Shown here in pieces: positions 10,072 to 19,118 of a DNA stretch of 64,000 bases. Both the position numbers and the translations under genes were made by a program. Under the pieces are notes generated by a model, which saw only the letters and a program-made list of their open reading frames with translations, ran no database searches and had not been told where the DNA came from. The stretch's first letter is position 1; each line of letters begins with the position of its first letter. Location of the stretch: the NCBI GenBank assembly GCA_008933765.1, contig WBUK01000004.1, positions 62,001 through 126,000 of the forward strand. The letters run 5' to 3'. This DNA is from Ignavibacteriaceae bacterium (lineage in GTDB: Bacteria; Bacteroidota; Ignavibacteria; Ignavibacteriales; Ignavibacteriaceae).

Positions 10072-11220
10072 TCACTTTACAGGTACTTTAATATTCGATA
10101 TTGTCCCGGTTTGATCCGTCGCATAAATGTGCGGATCAAGTTTTACCGGTGAACCAAGGGAATCCAGTAAATGCTGAACTATTCGAACAGGAACATAGCT
10201 GTCAAACGAATGTGGTTCATCTATCGTAAGAAAATATTTCAGATGGGGCGTGAGATTTTGAAAACGGGCAAGATATTCACAAATTTGACCGTCTCTGGCT
10301 GCACGATCCTTAACGAACCAATTTTCCCAGATATCCTTATCATACACATCAACATATTCTAAAAATAGTTCAGCATTACCTAACCAAATTATACGGAACT
10401 GAATTTTGGCACCTGTATCCAGATAGGAATCGTGAACCTCTTCTTTTGGAGGAATGGTTGTGGGAGGTAACATCCCTTCCCCGCGCCCCAAAGGAGAATT
10501 GCCGGGTTCATCGTATTCGTAACTCAACTGAAATGTTTTGAAATTGTTTGTCAGCATCTCAACGGTAATTAAAGATTCTGTCAGGCAAATGTCGTGACCA
10601 TTGATGCTTTTAATAACCTGAAGTTTGCAAACCTGCGTGCCTGACCCAAAAATTTCTCCTCGCTTTAGCCTGAAATTCACTTTATATGTAATAAATTTGT
10701 TGGAGTTATATTTATTCGTGTAAACATACTTCTGATATTGCGTATAATTTGGCCCGTCAATAAACACTTTACCGACATTGCTTGTATCAACTCCAGTTGA
10801 AACAGAGTGAGGAAGAGTGAAACCAAATTTCTTTTGTAATCCGATCGTATTAGGAATCTCTGTTAATGTATTCTTCTCCGGTATCCAACGCGAATAGAGT
10901 GCATTGCTAAAATAATATACCCAGTCTATATTTTCTTGTCTCTTTGCACTTTCCGGCACCGAATCATTTGCGGCAATAAGGTAAGAGAATTGCTTAAGGC
11001 TGTCGGAATTTGACAGCTGATTGATTTCCGGAATGGATATTACTGCTCTCTGAATTACCGTATTGAATCCGAGTGGTTTAACAACCGAATAATCGTATAG
11101 GGAGAATTCTTTGTTTGGTGAAGAATTCAGATATGAACCTGTCAGAATCGAGTCAGGTGATTGACCGTAAAGGCTTAGTGCTGCCGGCAATATGAACAAT
11201 AGTGTTTTTATACTTTTCAT
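10072..11220 (-). CDS. Truncated paralogue of the 1327-residue exported protein
   Basis: This 382-residue protein has a signal peptide (LLFILPAALSLYG). Its segments match the N-terminal third of the 1990-5973 protein: RIIWLGNAELFL aligns with HIIWHGNVDIFI, and FLTIDEP aligns with YFDEP. It stops shortly after the DEP segment and lacks the beta-helix, the TPR-like region and any T9SS sorting domain, so as encoded it would remain periplasmic. Its TGA overlaps the ribosome-binding site of the beta-helix gene at 8300-10060. It could be a decaying gene or the catalytic half of a two-gene arrangement. Its 5' flank is the 330-bp repeat. Confidence 0.7.
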   Translation of the reverse strand: MKSIKTLLFILPAALSLYGQSPDSILTGSYLNSSPNKEFSLYDYSVVKPLGFNTVIQRAVISIPEINQLSNSDSLKQFSYLIAANDSVPESAKRQENIDWVYYFSNALYSRWIPEKNTLTEIPNTIGLQKKFGFTLPHSVSTGVDTSNVGKVFIDGPNYTQYQKYVYTNKYNSNKFITYKVNFRLKRGEIFGSGTQVCKLQVIKSINGHDICLTESLITVEMLTNNFKTFQLSYEYDEPGNSPLGRGEGMLPPTTIPPKEEVHDSYLDTGAKIQFRIIWLGNAELFLEYVDVYDKDIWENWFVKDRAARDGQICEYLARFQNLTPHLKYFLTIDEPHSFDSYVPVRIVQHLLDSLGSPVKLDPHIYATDQTGTISNIKVPVK

Positions 11221-11561
11221 TTTAACCTCACGATTAATTTGATGTTTTTTTGATGATGAGTTCAGTTTTTAACCGGTAAGCAAAATAGTACTGCAACCTG
11301 CTATATTTTGCTTTGGTGCACTTTTTCAGGTAATAGAAGAGACAAGCGGAATGGCTTTATCTCTTATATAACCTTTAAAAGGATAATTCTTTACAACTTA
11401 AAGAGAAATGTTACTCTTTTTTTTAATATTAGGTTTGTTTCCGGTCCTCCAAAAATATTACAGATAGTTGTGTGGAATATATACATAATATTAATAAAAA
11501 AGAAAGTTTAAAATTTTTAGCAGAATATTATGTTCTACATGCTGCTTTATGCTGCTTTCCC
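11221..11561. repeat. 330-bp dispersed repeat, copy B
   Basis: This is the partner of 7722-8050, about 3.5 kb away in the same orientation. It lies directly upstream of the ATG of the truncated paralogue and includes the same GAGGTTAAA ribosome-binding site. Confidence 0.85.
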
Positions 11562-11791
11562 TGCACAGGGATAACTTCAACTTCAGAATCCTGTTTAAGT
11601 GCTTTTTTTAAGTTTTGCTTTGTGTCTTAGTTTCTGCACCGGGATAACCTCAACTTCAGAATCCTGTTTAAGTGCTTTTTTTAAGTTTTGCTTTGTGTCT
11701 TAGTTTCTGCACCGGGATATTTTCAACTTCAGTATCCTGTTTAAGTGTTTTTTTTGTTCTTACTTGGTGTCTTAATTGATGTTTTAATTGC
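11562..11791. repeat. 73-bp tandem repeat, three units
   Basis: The units start at 11562, 11635 and 11708 with TGCACCGGGATA or close variants. The first two are 73 bp and nearly identical; the third is 84 bp and more diverged. A fourth start (TGTACGGGGATA) follows at 11792. The array is non-coding and extends the 330-bp repeat. Confidence 0.85.
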
Positions 11792-12212
11792 TGTACGGGG
11801 ATAATTCTAAAAGGAAACCACCGGTTGTTCTTGGGAGAAGTAAAAAGGTAAAAAGAAAGAGTCTTACGAAAAAAGGAATAATTTTTTATTTTAAAGAGGG
11901 TAACAATTCAATCAGTCAATTACTTATACGATACACGCTTTTCAAGCATCTTCGTTCCGGGGTTTGTTGGGATTTTTGCAGAGGGTTATTCAGAAGATAT
12001 CGGTTTACAAATTACAGGAGTAATATTTTTTTACAGTACAAAACCTTCCCTAAATAATTAAACTTCCGAAATTAGAGTTTAGTGGATCAACCAGTGCAAA
12101 TTTTAAGAAAATCCCTGATTTTTTACTTTCTCTGTGTTAATAAAGTAAAGAACCGTTAAAAATGGGAAAATTTTTCGTAATTTTATAGTTTGAATAATTA
12201 AAACAGTAAGTG
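11792..12212. other. Intergenic DNA without recognised features
   Basis: This is about 420 bases of AT-rich DNA between the repeat array and the sugar-kinase gene. I see no convincing coding frame, RNA or terminator. The promoter of the plus-strand kinase/RmlD pair must lie here, but I cannot assign it. Confidence 0.4.
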
Positions 12213-12410
12213 ATGAACATTCTTATAATTGGTTCCTCTGTGGAGGATTTGATACATTTCTCAGGCGAAGAACTGAGAGAAACAGACAACCATCTGTACC
12301 CGGAGACGGAAGCGAAGTCTGAACAGAGTAACGGCAGGTCCACTGCAGCTTCAGGGAAAGTATTAAACCAACCGGGTGGGATATTTTAAACAGCATCTGC
12401 CTGCGATGCA
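12213..12410 (+). pseudogene. 5' part of PfkB-family kinase gene, ended by in-frame TAA
   Basis: The ATG at 12213 opens with MNILIIGSSVEDLIHF, a normal first strand for a PfkB kinase. It reaches the nucleotide-fold motif PGGIF and then meets TAA at 12387-12389. The same frame continues with TASACDALRENGDE, which fits the PfkB pattern GGIF-Y-xAS, so TAA most likely replaced a Tyr codon (TAT/TAC). Between LRETDNH and QPGGIF sits a ~25-residue Ser/Glu-rich insertion of low complexity. The rest of the gene is the next entry. Confidence 0.75.
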
Positions 12411-13472
12411 TTGAGGGAAAATGGTGATGAATTCACACTGATTACTAATATTTCCGGGAAGCAAAAAGCACTTTTTGAACCTCTTTACAGCCGTTTTAAC
12501 AGCCGGTATATTAACCCGGTTGATACATTGCCCATAAACCATTTATATATTTACAACGACAAAGAGAGAGACGAAAAATATGAAAACTTCTCCCTTAAAG
12601 TTGAAATTAACCCCGCAGTTTTATCAACCGGAAAGCTCAGGGATAAGGAAGCGGCAGAAATTGAAAATTCAGAGAATCAATCATTCAAAATCAGTTCAAC
12701 TACAAATCAAATTCCGGAAAACAGACCCCCGGATAACGGGATTTCAAATTACCGGTCATCTGAAACCAAATACCGCAAAGATGAATTTTCCTGTAACAAA
12801 CCCGAAGGAAACACATCCGAAATAAACAAATCCGCTGACAGCAAACCCCCGGAGTTAAATCTCCCTCTGAATAAACAAGCCGAAAATAATGCAGTACAAA
12901 AGAGATACGACGGCGTACTGGTTAACCTGATTACGGGTCACGATGTAACACCGGAAGATATTGCCGCAGTAAAAAAGGCGACAAATGCACCGGTTTATCT
13001 TGACATCCACTCGCTGGCGAGAAGCATTTCACCGAACGGCGAAAGATATTTTAAAAAGATTAAGAACACCGATGAATATCTGCTACACATCGATATTCTG
13101 CAGGCGAATGAATCTGAAATTCTTTGCTGTGGTACCGGCGATATGGAGCAACCAATCGTCGAAAATATCTTAAATTTCGGAGTTAAAATCGTTCTTGTTA
13201 CCAAAAACAGTGCCGGGGTGAAGATGTACCAAAGGCTGAATGGCGAAACAAACTCACTTTTTGTGAAAGCGCACCCCGTCCAAACCGTTAATCAAGTCGG
13301 CTGCGGTGATGTGTTCGGAGCTGCATTTTTTATACATTGGTTGCGAACAAACAGCCCCGTTGAAGCGCTTTATTTCGGAAATGCAGCCGGCGCAGCCGTT
13401 TCGCAGTATGAGACGAACGATAAAATTGTGAACCTGAAGGAAGATGTTAATACCCTCTTATATGAGAAATAA
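12411..13472 (+). CDS. PfkB-family carbohydrate kinase, main part of interrupted gene
   Basis: The open frame starts at a TTG (12411) only because of the upstream in-frame TAA; the ancestral gene is 12213-13472. PfkB/ribokinase features are clear: LDIHSL, ILQANESE, IVLVTKNSAG, and the catalytic signature VGCGDVFGAAFF with the Asp base and anion-hole glycines. An ~95-residue hydrophilic insertion (about residues 62-155) separates the N-terminal sheet from the catalytic core and is rich in Asn, Ser, Pro and Glu. The sugar substrate cannot be told. It overlaps the RmlD-like gene by 11 bp, suggesting nucleotide-sugar or surface-polysaccharide metabolism. Without the first 66 codons the enzyme would lack part of the substrate-binding sheet. 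Confidence 0.7.
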   Translation: MRENGDEFTLITNISGKQKALFEPLYSRFNSRYINPVDTLPINHLYIYNDKERDEKYENFSLKVEINPAVLSTGKLRDKEAAEIENSENQSFKISSTTNQIPENRPPDNGISNYRSSETKYRKDEFSCNKPEGNTSEINKSADSKPPELNLPLNKQAENNAVQKRYDGVLVNLITGHDVTPEDIAAVKKATNAPVYLDIHSLARSISPNGERYFKKIKNTDEYLLHIDILQANESEILCCGTGDMEQPIVENILNFGVKIVLVTKNSAGVKMYQRLNGETNSLFVKAHPVQTVNQVGCGDVFGAAFFIHWLRTNSPVEALYFGNAAGAAVSQYETNDKIVNLKEDVNTLLYEK

Positions 13473-14358
13473 AATTTTAATTTTCGGCGCTACCGGAATG
13501 TTAGGGCAGCGCTGCTACGAGTATTTTGCTAAAAAATTGGGGTACTCAGTCCTTCTCTCATCCACCGAACCCGGGTTTTACAATCCTACGGCAAATTACA
13601 TTCAATGTGATGCAACAAAAAAAGACGAAGTAAAAAAGATTATCTCCGGTTTTTCGCCCGATTACATCATAAACGCAGCCGCTTTTACAAATGTTGACCG
13701 CTCCGAAACGGAAAGAGAAATTGCGTGGAAACTAAATGTGAACGCCGTTGAATACATGGCTGAAGGCGCTCGAAATTGCGACGCACACTTGATCCACATC
13801 TCTTCTGACTATATTTTCGACGGAGTGAAGGGGCAATACTCGGAAAACGACAAGCCTAACCCCCTCGGCTACTACGGGCGCACCAAGCTTGCGGGTGAAA
13901 ACGCTCTGAAAATTTCAAACGCACTCTTCACAATTCTGAGAACAAATGTGCTTTACGGCGTGATAACACAGGGGAGGCTTGATTTTGTGAGGTGGGTCGT
14001 CGAATCGATTAGAAAAGGTGAAAAAATCAGAATTGTAACCGATCAGATAAACAACCCAACCTTTCTGGATGACCTCGTAAGGGCAATCGGGCAGGTGATT
14101 GAGTTCGGTAAATTTGGGATTTACAATATCGGCGGCAGGGAATTTCTTTCACGCTACGACTTCACAATGAGAATCTGCGACTTTTTCAATTTGGATAAAT
14201 CAATGGTTACCGCGATTACCACCCCGGAGCTTAACCAACCGGCTAAACGGCCGCTGAACTCGGGGCTTGTAACTCTGAAAGCTGAAACTGAATTTGGTTA
14301 TTCACCAACCGCAATAGAAGAGACTTTCCGGTTAATGAAGGATGAGTCAGGGCTGTAA
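13462..14358 (+). CDS. dTDP-4-dehydrorhamnose reductase-like SDR (RmlD family)
   Basis: This 298-residue protein is an extended short-chain dehydrogenase/reductase of the RmlD substrate-binding family. It has the NAD(P)-binding motif ILIFGATGMLGQ at the N-terminus, INAAAFTNVD, HISSDYIFDG, and the active-site YYGRTKLAGE (YxxxK). The start at 13462 was chosen over 13444 because the family begins almost directly with the Rossmann strand. It overlaps the end of the kinase gene. In dTDP-rhamnose synthesis RmlD reduces dTDP-4-keto-L-rhamnose. No rmlA, rmlB or rmlC is nearby, so a related sugar reductase is equally possible. Confidence 0.85.
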   Translation: MRNKILIFGATGMLGQRCYEYFAKKLGYSVLLSSTEPGFYNPTANYIQCDATKKDEVKKIISGFSPDYIINAAAFTNVDRSETEREIAWKLNVNAVEYMAEGARNCDAHLIHISSDYIFDGVKGQYSENDKPNPLGYYGRTKLAGENALKISNALFTILRTNVLYGVITQGRLDFVRWVVESIRKGEKIRIVTDQINNPTFLDDLVRAIGQVIEFGKFGIYNIGGREFLSRYDFTMRICDFFNLDKSMVTAITTPELNQPAKRPLNSGLVTLKAETEFGYSPTAIEETFRLMKDESGL

Positions 14359-14414
14359 GTAAAAAACCAACCTTTTTTCACCGAGAAAAACAATCTTGTT
14401 CAGATTTAATCTGT

Positions 14415-14520
14415 TCCAACGAACCCATCAGGTTGGAAACAACCCTGAATAACAGCACACCCACCAAAAGTATTTGGAATCTACTCCATCGAACCCATCA
14501 GATTTGAAACAAACTGCAAG
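14415..14520. repeat. 70-bp tandem duplication of the 3' end of the AI-2E permease gene
   Basis: GAACCCATCA followed by GGTTGGAAACAA at 14421 is repeated at 14491 as GAACCCATCA followed by GATTTGAAACAA. The second copy is the last codons (NLMGSME) of the minus-strand permease gene. The first lies just beyond its stop, so part of the gene's 3' end was tandemly duplicated. Confidence 0.75.
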
Positions 14521-15608
14521 TTTTTAGAATCAAAATTTGAAATAACAATTTTCAAAATAGCAGTTAAAGGTACCGCAAGAAACATCCCGGTAACGCCCCA
14601 GATATAACCCCAAACCATAACGGAAATTAAAATTACAAGGGGGTTCAGGTTTAGCCTTTTCCCTACGATCATCGGTTCCAGATAGTTGAAATAGAAGGTC
14701 TGCGTTAAAGCTACTGCCACGATAACCGCCACCATGAAACCGACATTTCCGGAGGCAATAAGAGCCATCAAAGCCGGCAAAATCAAGGCAAAGGCAGAAC
14801 CAATTGTGGGAATAAAGTTCAGAATAGCCACAAAAGTGCCCCAAACAATCGGGAAAGGCACCCCAAGAATCCAAAGGAGCAGACCAACGGTTACCCCCGC
14901 GGCTGAATTAACCAACACTTTCGTCAAAATATATTTTTGAATCTGCTCGGGAATTGATTTAAAAGTTTTTTCTAATTTTGCAGCCTGTTCCTCCAGTTCG
15001 CGCTCTTCTTCCTCGATTTCAGCCTGTAGCTGTTGACGCGACTGTTTCCGCCTGATCACCTCCTGTTTTTTTGGTGAAACCACCCTTATTTCAATCGCAT
15101 GATAGATCGCCTTGTGCCCGGGGAGAATAAACATAAAGAAAAAAATGACAAGCAAAAGGTGCCCCACAAGATCGATAGTTGAATTTATAACCCCGCCGGC
15201 GAGCGAACCATAATCAATTGATTTCAGAAGTTCCGCAAAAGAAAAATTTTGAAATGCCGGGTCATTAATCCCAAGTGCCAAAGCCCCTTTTGCTATCATT
15301 TCCGAGAGATCCGCTTCATATTTCCCCAATTCACTTCCGAATGAAACAAGCCCGTCAACTATAAACTTCCCCAGCACATAAAAAATCAGAAACATTATGG
15401 CAATATCTATCAACCCGGCAACGCCAAGCGGCACCTTGCGCGAAGTCAGATAATTGTTCAGGGGCAAAAAAATGAAATAAAGCAGATATGCAATTACAAA
15501 AGGAAGAAAGACATTTTGCAACTCTTTCAGTACATAGCTCACCACCACGATGCCCATTACTGTGATGAAAAACTTCGTCAGATTGTCCAATGAGATTTTA
15601 TGCGTCAT
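14481..15608 (-). CDS. AI-2E family transporter (PerM/YdiK-like)
   Basis: This 375-residue polytopic membrane protein has the AI-2E_transport family layout. An N-terminal helix hairpin (VVVSYVLKELQNVFLPFVIA) is followed by two more helices and a long charged, coiled-coil-like cytoplasmic segment (~residues 180-225, rich in Glu, Gln and Arg). The C-terminal helices carry the family pattern VPFPIVWGTFVAILNFIPTI and a PLTAILKI-type end. Family members export AI-2 or act as Na+/H+ antiporters; the substrate here is unknown. The Glu-rich insert is longer than in most members. It is divergent from the DUF72 gene and monocistronic. Confidence 0.88.
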   Translation of the reverse strand: MTHKISLDNLTKFFITVMGIVVVSYVLKELQNVFLPFVIAYLLYFIFLPLNNYLTSRKVPLGVAGLIDIAIMFLIFYVLGKFIVDGLVSFGSELGKYEADLSEMIAKGALALGINDPAFQNFSFAELLKSIDYGSLAGGVINSTIDLVGHLLLVIFFFMFILPGHKAIYHAIEIRVVSPKKQEVIRRKQSRQQLQAEIEEEERELEEQAAKLEKTFKSIPEQIQKYILTKVLVNSAAGVTVGLLLWILGVPFPIVWGTFVAILNFIPTIGSAFALILPALMALIASGNVGFMVAVIVAVALTQTFYFNYLEPMIVGKRLNLNPLVILISVMVWGYIWGVTGMFLAVPLTAILKIVISNFDSKNLQFVSNLMGSME

Positions 15609-15673
15609 AACAACAAAGAATATTAAATGCGAAAAGATTAAATTTGAACAGTGTTAAAATAAAAATTAATTCG

Positions 15674-16552
15674 ATGTCTTCTAAATCAAATATTTATTTC
15701 GGCAGTTGCAGCTGGAAATATGACTCCTGGAAAGGGCTTGTTTACCCACATTTTGATAAGATTAACTACTTAGAAGAATACGCAAAACAATACAGAAGTG
15801 TTGAGGTCGATCAGTGGTTCTGGGCGCTCTTCGCACCCGGCAGTCCACCGGCACTCCCCAAACTAAAAGATATTGAAGAGTACAACGCCGCTACCCCGCG
15901 GGATTTTAAATTTACCATAAAAGCACCGAACTCTGTTTCGCTAACACACCACTATCCACGCTATACCGGCGGAAAAATGGCAGAAAATGAATATTTTCTT
16001 TCACCTGAGCTGTGGGGGAAGTTCATCGATAGCCTCGGCGCACTGAAGGAAAAGACCGGTGCGGTAATTCTGCAGTTTGAATACCTCAATAAGCAAAAGA
16101 TGCCGGCACAATCAATCTTTCTGAAAAAACTTGAGGATTTTTTCACCGCAATCCCACGGGATGTTCCTGTTGCAGTCGAAACCCGCAATCCGTATTATTT
16201 AAATAAAGAGTTTTTCACATTTCTGCACGATCAGGAGTTGATCCCCGTTTTTTTACAGGGATATTACATGCCGCCGGTCTTCCCGGTTATTGAAAAATTC
16301 AGGAACCTGCTCCCAAAAAGCATGATAATCAGGCTGCACGGACCCGATCGTCAGGGAATGGAAGAAAAAACTAACGGTGTTTGGAACAAAATTATTGCCC
16401 CGAAAGATGAAGAACTGCAGAATCTTGCACGGTTGCTGGGGGTTCTTTCCGAGGCGGGCACCGAAGTGTATGTTAATGTGAACAACCACTACGAAGGCTC
16501 AGCACCAATAACCATACAAAAAATCGAAACTTTGATGGGGGCGGGTGCATGA
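15674..16552 (+). CDS. DUF72 family protein (YecE-like)
   Basis: The 292-residue protein matches the DUF72/YecE TIM-barrel family. Features are the opening IYFGSCSWKYDSWKGLVYP, VEVDQWFWAL, the strand FTIKAPNSV, AVETRNPYYL and the late RLHGPD. I chose the ATG at 15674; the in-frame TTG at 15644 would add ten unlikely residues. The stop overlaps the next start (ATGA), so it is co-translated with the EamA transporter. The biochemical role of DUF72 proteins is not established. Confidence 0.85.
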   Translation: MSSKSNIYFGSCSWKYDSWKGLVYPHFDKINYLEEYAKQYRSVEVDQWFWALFAPGSPPALPKLKDIEEYNAATPRDFKFTIKAPNSVSLTHHYPRYTGGKMAENEYFLSPELWGKFIDSLGALKEKTGAVILQFEYLNKQKMPAQSIFLKKLEDFFTAIPRDVPVAVETRNPYYLNKEFFTFLHDQELIPVFLQGYYMPPVFPVIEKFRNLLPKSMIIRLHGPDRQGMEEKTNGVWNKIIAPKDEELQNLARLLGVLSEAGTEVYVNVNNHYEGSAPITIQKIETLMGAGA

Positions 16553-17469
16553 TCTGGTTCATTCTTGCCTTAACTTCTGCGGTTCTTTCAAGTGCCGCGG
16601 CAATAACACAGAAAAAAGCCCTTGAGAGGATTGATGCGCTTAGTTTTTCATTCTTCCTTTCGATTGTTAATCTGCTGATTTGCCTTTTGTTTTTAGCGGA
16701 TGCCGACCTTTCAGCAATAAATTTTCATCAAACCTGGGTTATGTTCGTTAAAACGCTGCTTCAGGCTTTTGCGTTTTGGTGCGTGATGCTTTCCCTTAAA
16801 AATTTGGAGATAAGTTCCGCCCTCCCGCTTTTAGCACTGACACCGGGAACTGTAGCTGTTTTTGCGTTTCTTTTTATTGGCGAAACTTTAACACTGATTG
16901 AGACAATCGGGTTGGTGATGCTTCTGGCAGGTTCGTATTTTATTGAAATGAAGACTTTCCAAAACATGATTGAGCCCTTCAGAGTGTTTTTCAGGACAAA
17001 AAAATATATTCATGTTGCCGCAGCGCTCGCATTTTTCACCATTTCTTCAATTCTTGATAAATACCTGTTAAAAGATCAGAAGATGGAAACTTCTTCTTTT
17101 ATGATTTTGCAACACCTGTTTTTCGCGGTTGATTTTGCAATTCTGGTGCTTGTTACACGGACTAAATTTCACCGACTGCCTTCTGATATTTTAAAACCTT
17201 TGGTTCTGTTAATAGTTATAACTTCAATAATTACAATAGGTTACCGATACACACAGATTTTAGCATTCGCTATTGCTCCGGTTGCGCTTGTGCTTGCAAT
17301 TAAAAGACTCTCGGTTTTCTTCGCGAGTATAGTCGGCGGAAAGTTGTTTAACGAGGGGGGATTGATTAAAAAGGGAATTGCGGCTCTGATTATTGTAATC
17401 GGCACAATTTTGATGATTGGTTCAACCGGTTTGGAAAAGTTTCTTTCCGCAATCAACCCCTTCTCATAA
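16549..17469 (+). CDS. EamA/DMT-superfamily transporter
   Basis: This 306-residue integral membrane protein has about ten hydrophobic helices arranged as two EamA repeats, each ending with the family's helix pair (for example LALTPGTVAVFAFLFIGETL in repeat 1). It belongs to the drug/metabolite transporter superfamily; the substrate is unknown. The start overlaps the DUF72 stop by four bases. The second repeat is less typical: AIAPVALVLAIKRLSVFFAS replaces the usual second signature. Confidence 0.85.
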   Translation: MIWFILALTSAVLSSAAAITQKKALERIDALSFSFFLSIVNLLICLLFLADADLSAINFHQTWVMFVKTLLQAFAFWCVMLSLKNLEISSALPLLALTPGTVAVFAFLFIGETLTLIETIGLVMLLAGSYFIEMKTFQNMIEPFRVFFRTKKYIHVAAALAFFTISSILDKYLLKDQKMETSSFMILQHLFFAVDFAILVLVTRTKFHRLPSDILKPLVLLIVITSIITIGYRYTQILAFAIAPVALVLAIKRLSVFFASIVGGKLFNEGGLIKKGIAALIIVIGTILMIGSTGLEKFLSAINPFS

Positions 17470-17657
17470 AAAACACCGGCATTTCTGTGTAAAAAACACC
17501 CGTAACTTTGTGTTTTGTTAGAAAATGAAGGTAAATCCGGATGTTTGCACTCATATTTGAAAAGGGAAAACTTCCGCAATTTTGTGAATAAATACCCGTA
17601 ATTTTGTGCTTATAATAAATCAGGGAAAATAAACTCCTAAAGATGAGAGACTATCTC

Positions 17658-19112
17658 TTACAAATCGAATAAGTTGCCGGCATTCAGCAGATTTTTAGAG
17701 TCAAGATATCTTTTTACTCTTTTCATCTCTTCAACTCCTTGCGGTCCGTACATTAGTTTCAGATACTCTTTTTTCAGTTTACCGATACCGTGTTCAGCGG
17801 AAACGGTTCCCTCCAACTCAACCGCTCTTTTACAAAGTTCGAAATAGATTGCTTTCCCTTTTGCATATTCATCATCATCTTTTGGAAGCATATTCAGGTG
17901 GAGGTGGCAATCGCCGAAGTGACCGTATGCAACATAATTAAGTCCGGCTTCCTCAACGAGCGAAACAGCCCACCGGTAATAATCATCAAAATGCTGTGGC
18001 GGAACTGCGGTATCGGTTCCTAATTTTCTCAACCCGTGTTTAGCAATATATTCATTCACCCTGGCAGAAATTGCGTGGCGGAATTTTTTAATTTCTTCAA
18101 TACCCGCCTCGTCAGCCGGGTACCAAACCTCCTCCAACTCTGCGCCGCCCTCGGTAATTCTGTCGCTCCATCTCAGCAGGTCTGCGTCAAAATTATCGTA
18201 ATTGGTTTCAACTTCAAACCAAACCGCTGCCGCATTCCCCTCCGGTGTATTAGGAAAATCGTTCTTCAAAAAATTCAGTGCATTTTCGTCAAAGAACTCA
18301 ATTGCGCGCACCCCCTCATCTTTTGGTGTATTACGCAACAGTGCGGCAAACCCCAACGCTTCGGAAAGCCTCCGGAAGAAAACAACGCATGAAATCAATT
18401 TTTCAGGAAGTGGCAACACTTCCAATTTCACCCTGCTGATAATACCCAAAGTACCCTCGGAGCCGGTGAAAAGATCCACGAGATCACTCCCCGGTCGGCA
18501 GAAATAGCCGGCTGCGTTTTTTGTTCCCGGAGTTTTCAGGCGGGGTGCCCTCAAGTTGAAGGTCTTGCCTTGCACTCTGAAAGTGAAAAAGCCGTTCCGT
18601 TCCGTGCACTCTCCCCGTTTCAATTTAAAAAAATCACCGTTTGAAAGGGTAATGAAAAGCGTTTTCACATAATTCCGTGCGGCGCCGTATCTAAAAGAGC
18701 GTGCACCCGAAGAATTGTTAGAAACAACTCCACCCACCGTGCAAAAGGTTTCAGTTGGGTCCGATGGGAAGAAAAAGCCCTTTTCCCGCAAAAATTTTTG
18801 CAAATCGTAGAGCAAAACACCCGGTTCACACGAGACAGTGCGGGCTTCCGAATCAAATTCTATAATATGCGACATCTTCTCAGTCGAAATTACCACCCCG
18901 CCTTCGGGAACACATCCCCCTGTCAGCCCCGTTCGTGCGCCCGAGATTGTGAACTTAGTCCCCTCTTCGTATAATTCTTTCACGATACGGGCAAGCTCCC
19001 TGTAATCTGCCGGGAAATAAACAGCATTACCATACCCTCGGTAATTTGAGGCGTCGTGAAGAAAATCTTCAAAATACTCAGTTTTTGGGGTTAATTCCTG
19101 AAGGATACTCAC
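17658..19112 (-). CDS. glcD: FAD-binding oxidase, GlcD/D-lactate dehydrogenase type
   Basis: This 484-residue enzyme has an FAD_binding_4 (VAO-type) domain over residues ~30-210: ISGARTGLTGGCVPEGG, the FAD-contacting TVGGVVSNNSSGARSFRYG, and GSEGTLGIIS. A C-terminal FAD-oxidase domain carries YGHFGDCHLHLNM and EHGIGKLKKEYL, the metal- and substrate-contacting stretches. It is predicted to oxidise glycolate or D-lactate, or a related 2-hydroxyacid, feeding electrons to quinone. No glcE or glcF lies nearby. Translation starts at GTG (19112), and a nine-base purine repeat array ends only six bases upstream in the position of the ribosome-binding site. Confidence 0.85.
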   Translation of the reverse strand: MSILQELTPKTEYFEDFLHDASNYRGYGNAVYFPADYRELARIVKELYEEGTKFTISGARTGLTGGCVPEGGVVISTEKMSHIIEFDSEARTVSCEPGVLLYDLQKFLREKGFFFPSDPTETFCTVGGVVSNNSSGARSFRYGAARNYVKTLFITLSNGDFFKLKRGECTERNGFFTFRVQGKTFNLRAPRLKTPGTKNAAGYFCRPGSDLVDLFTGSEGTLGIISRVKLEVLPLPEKLISCVVFFRRLSEALGFAALLRNTPKDEGVRAIEFFDENALNFLKNDFPNTPEGNAAAVWFEVETNYDNFDADLLRWSDRITEGGAELEEVWYPADEAGIEEIKKFRHAISARVNEYIAKHGLRKLGTDTAVPPQHFDDYYRWAVSLVEEAGLNYVAYGHFGDCHLHLNMLPKDDDEYAKGKAIYFELCKRAVELEGTVSAEHGIGKLKKEYLKLMYGPQGVEEMKRVKRYLDSKNLLNAGNLFDL

Positions 19113-19118
19113 CGGTTG

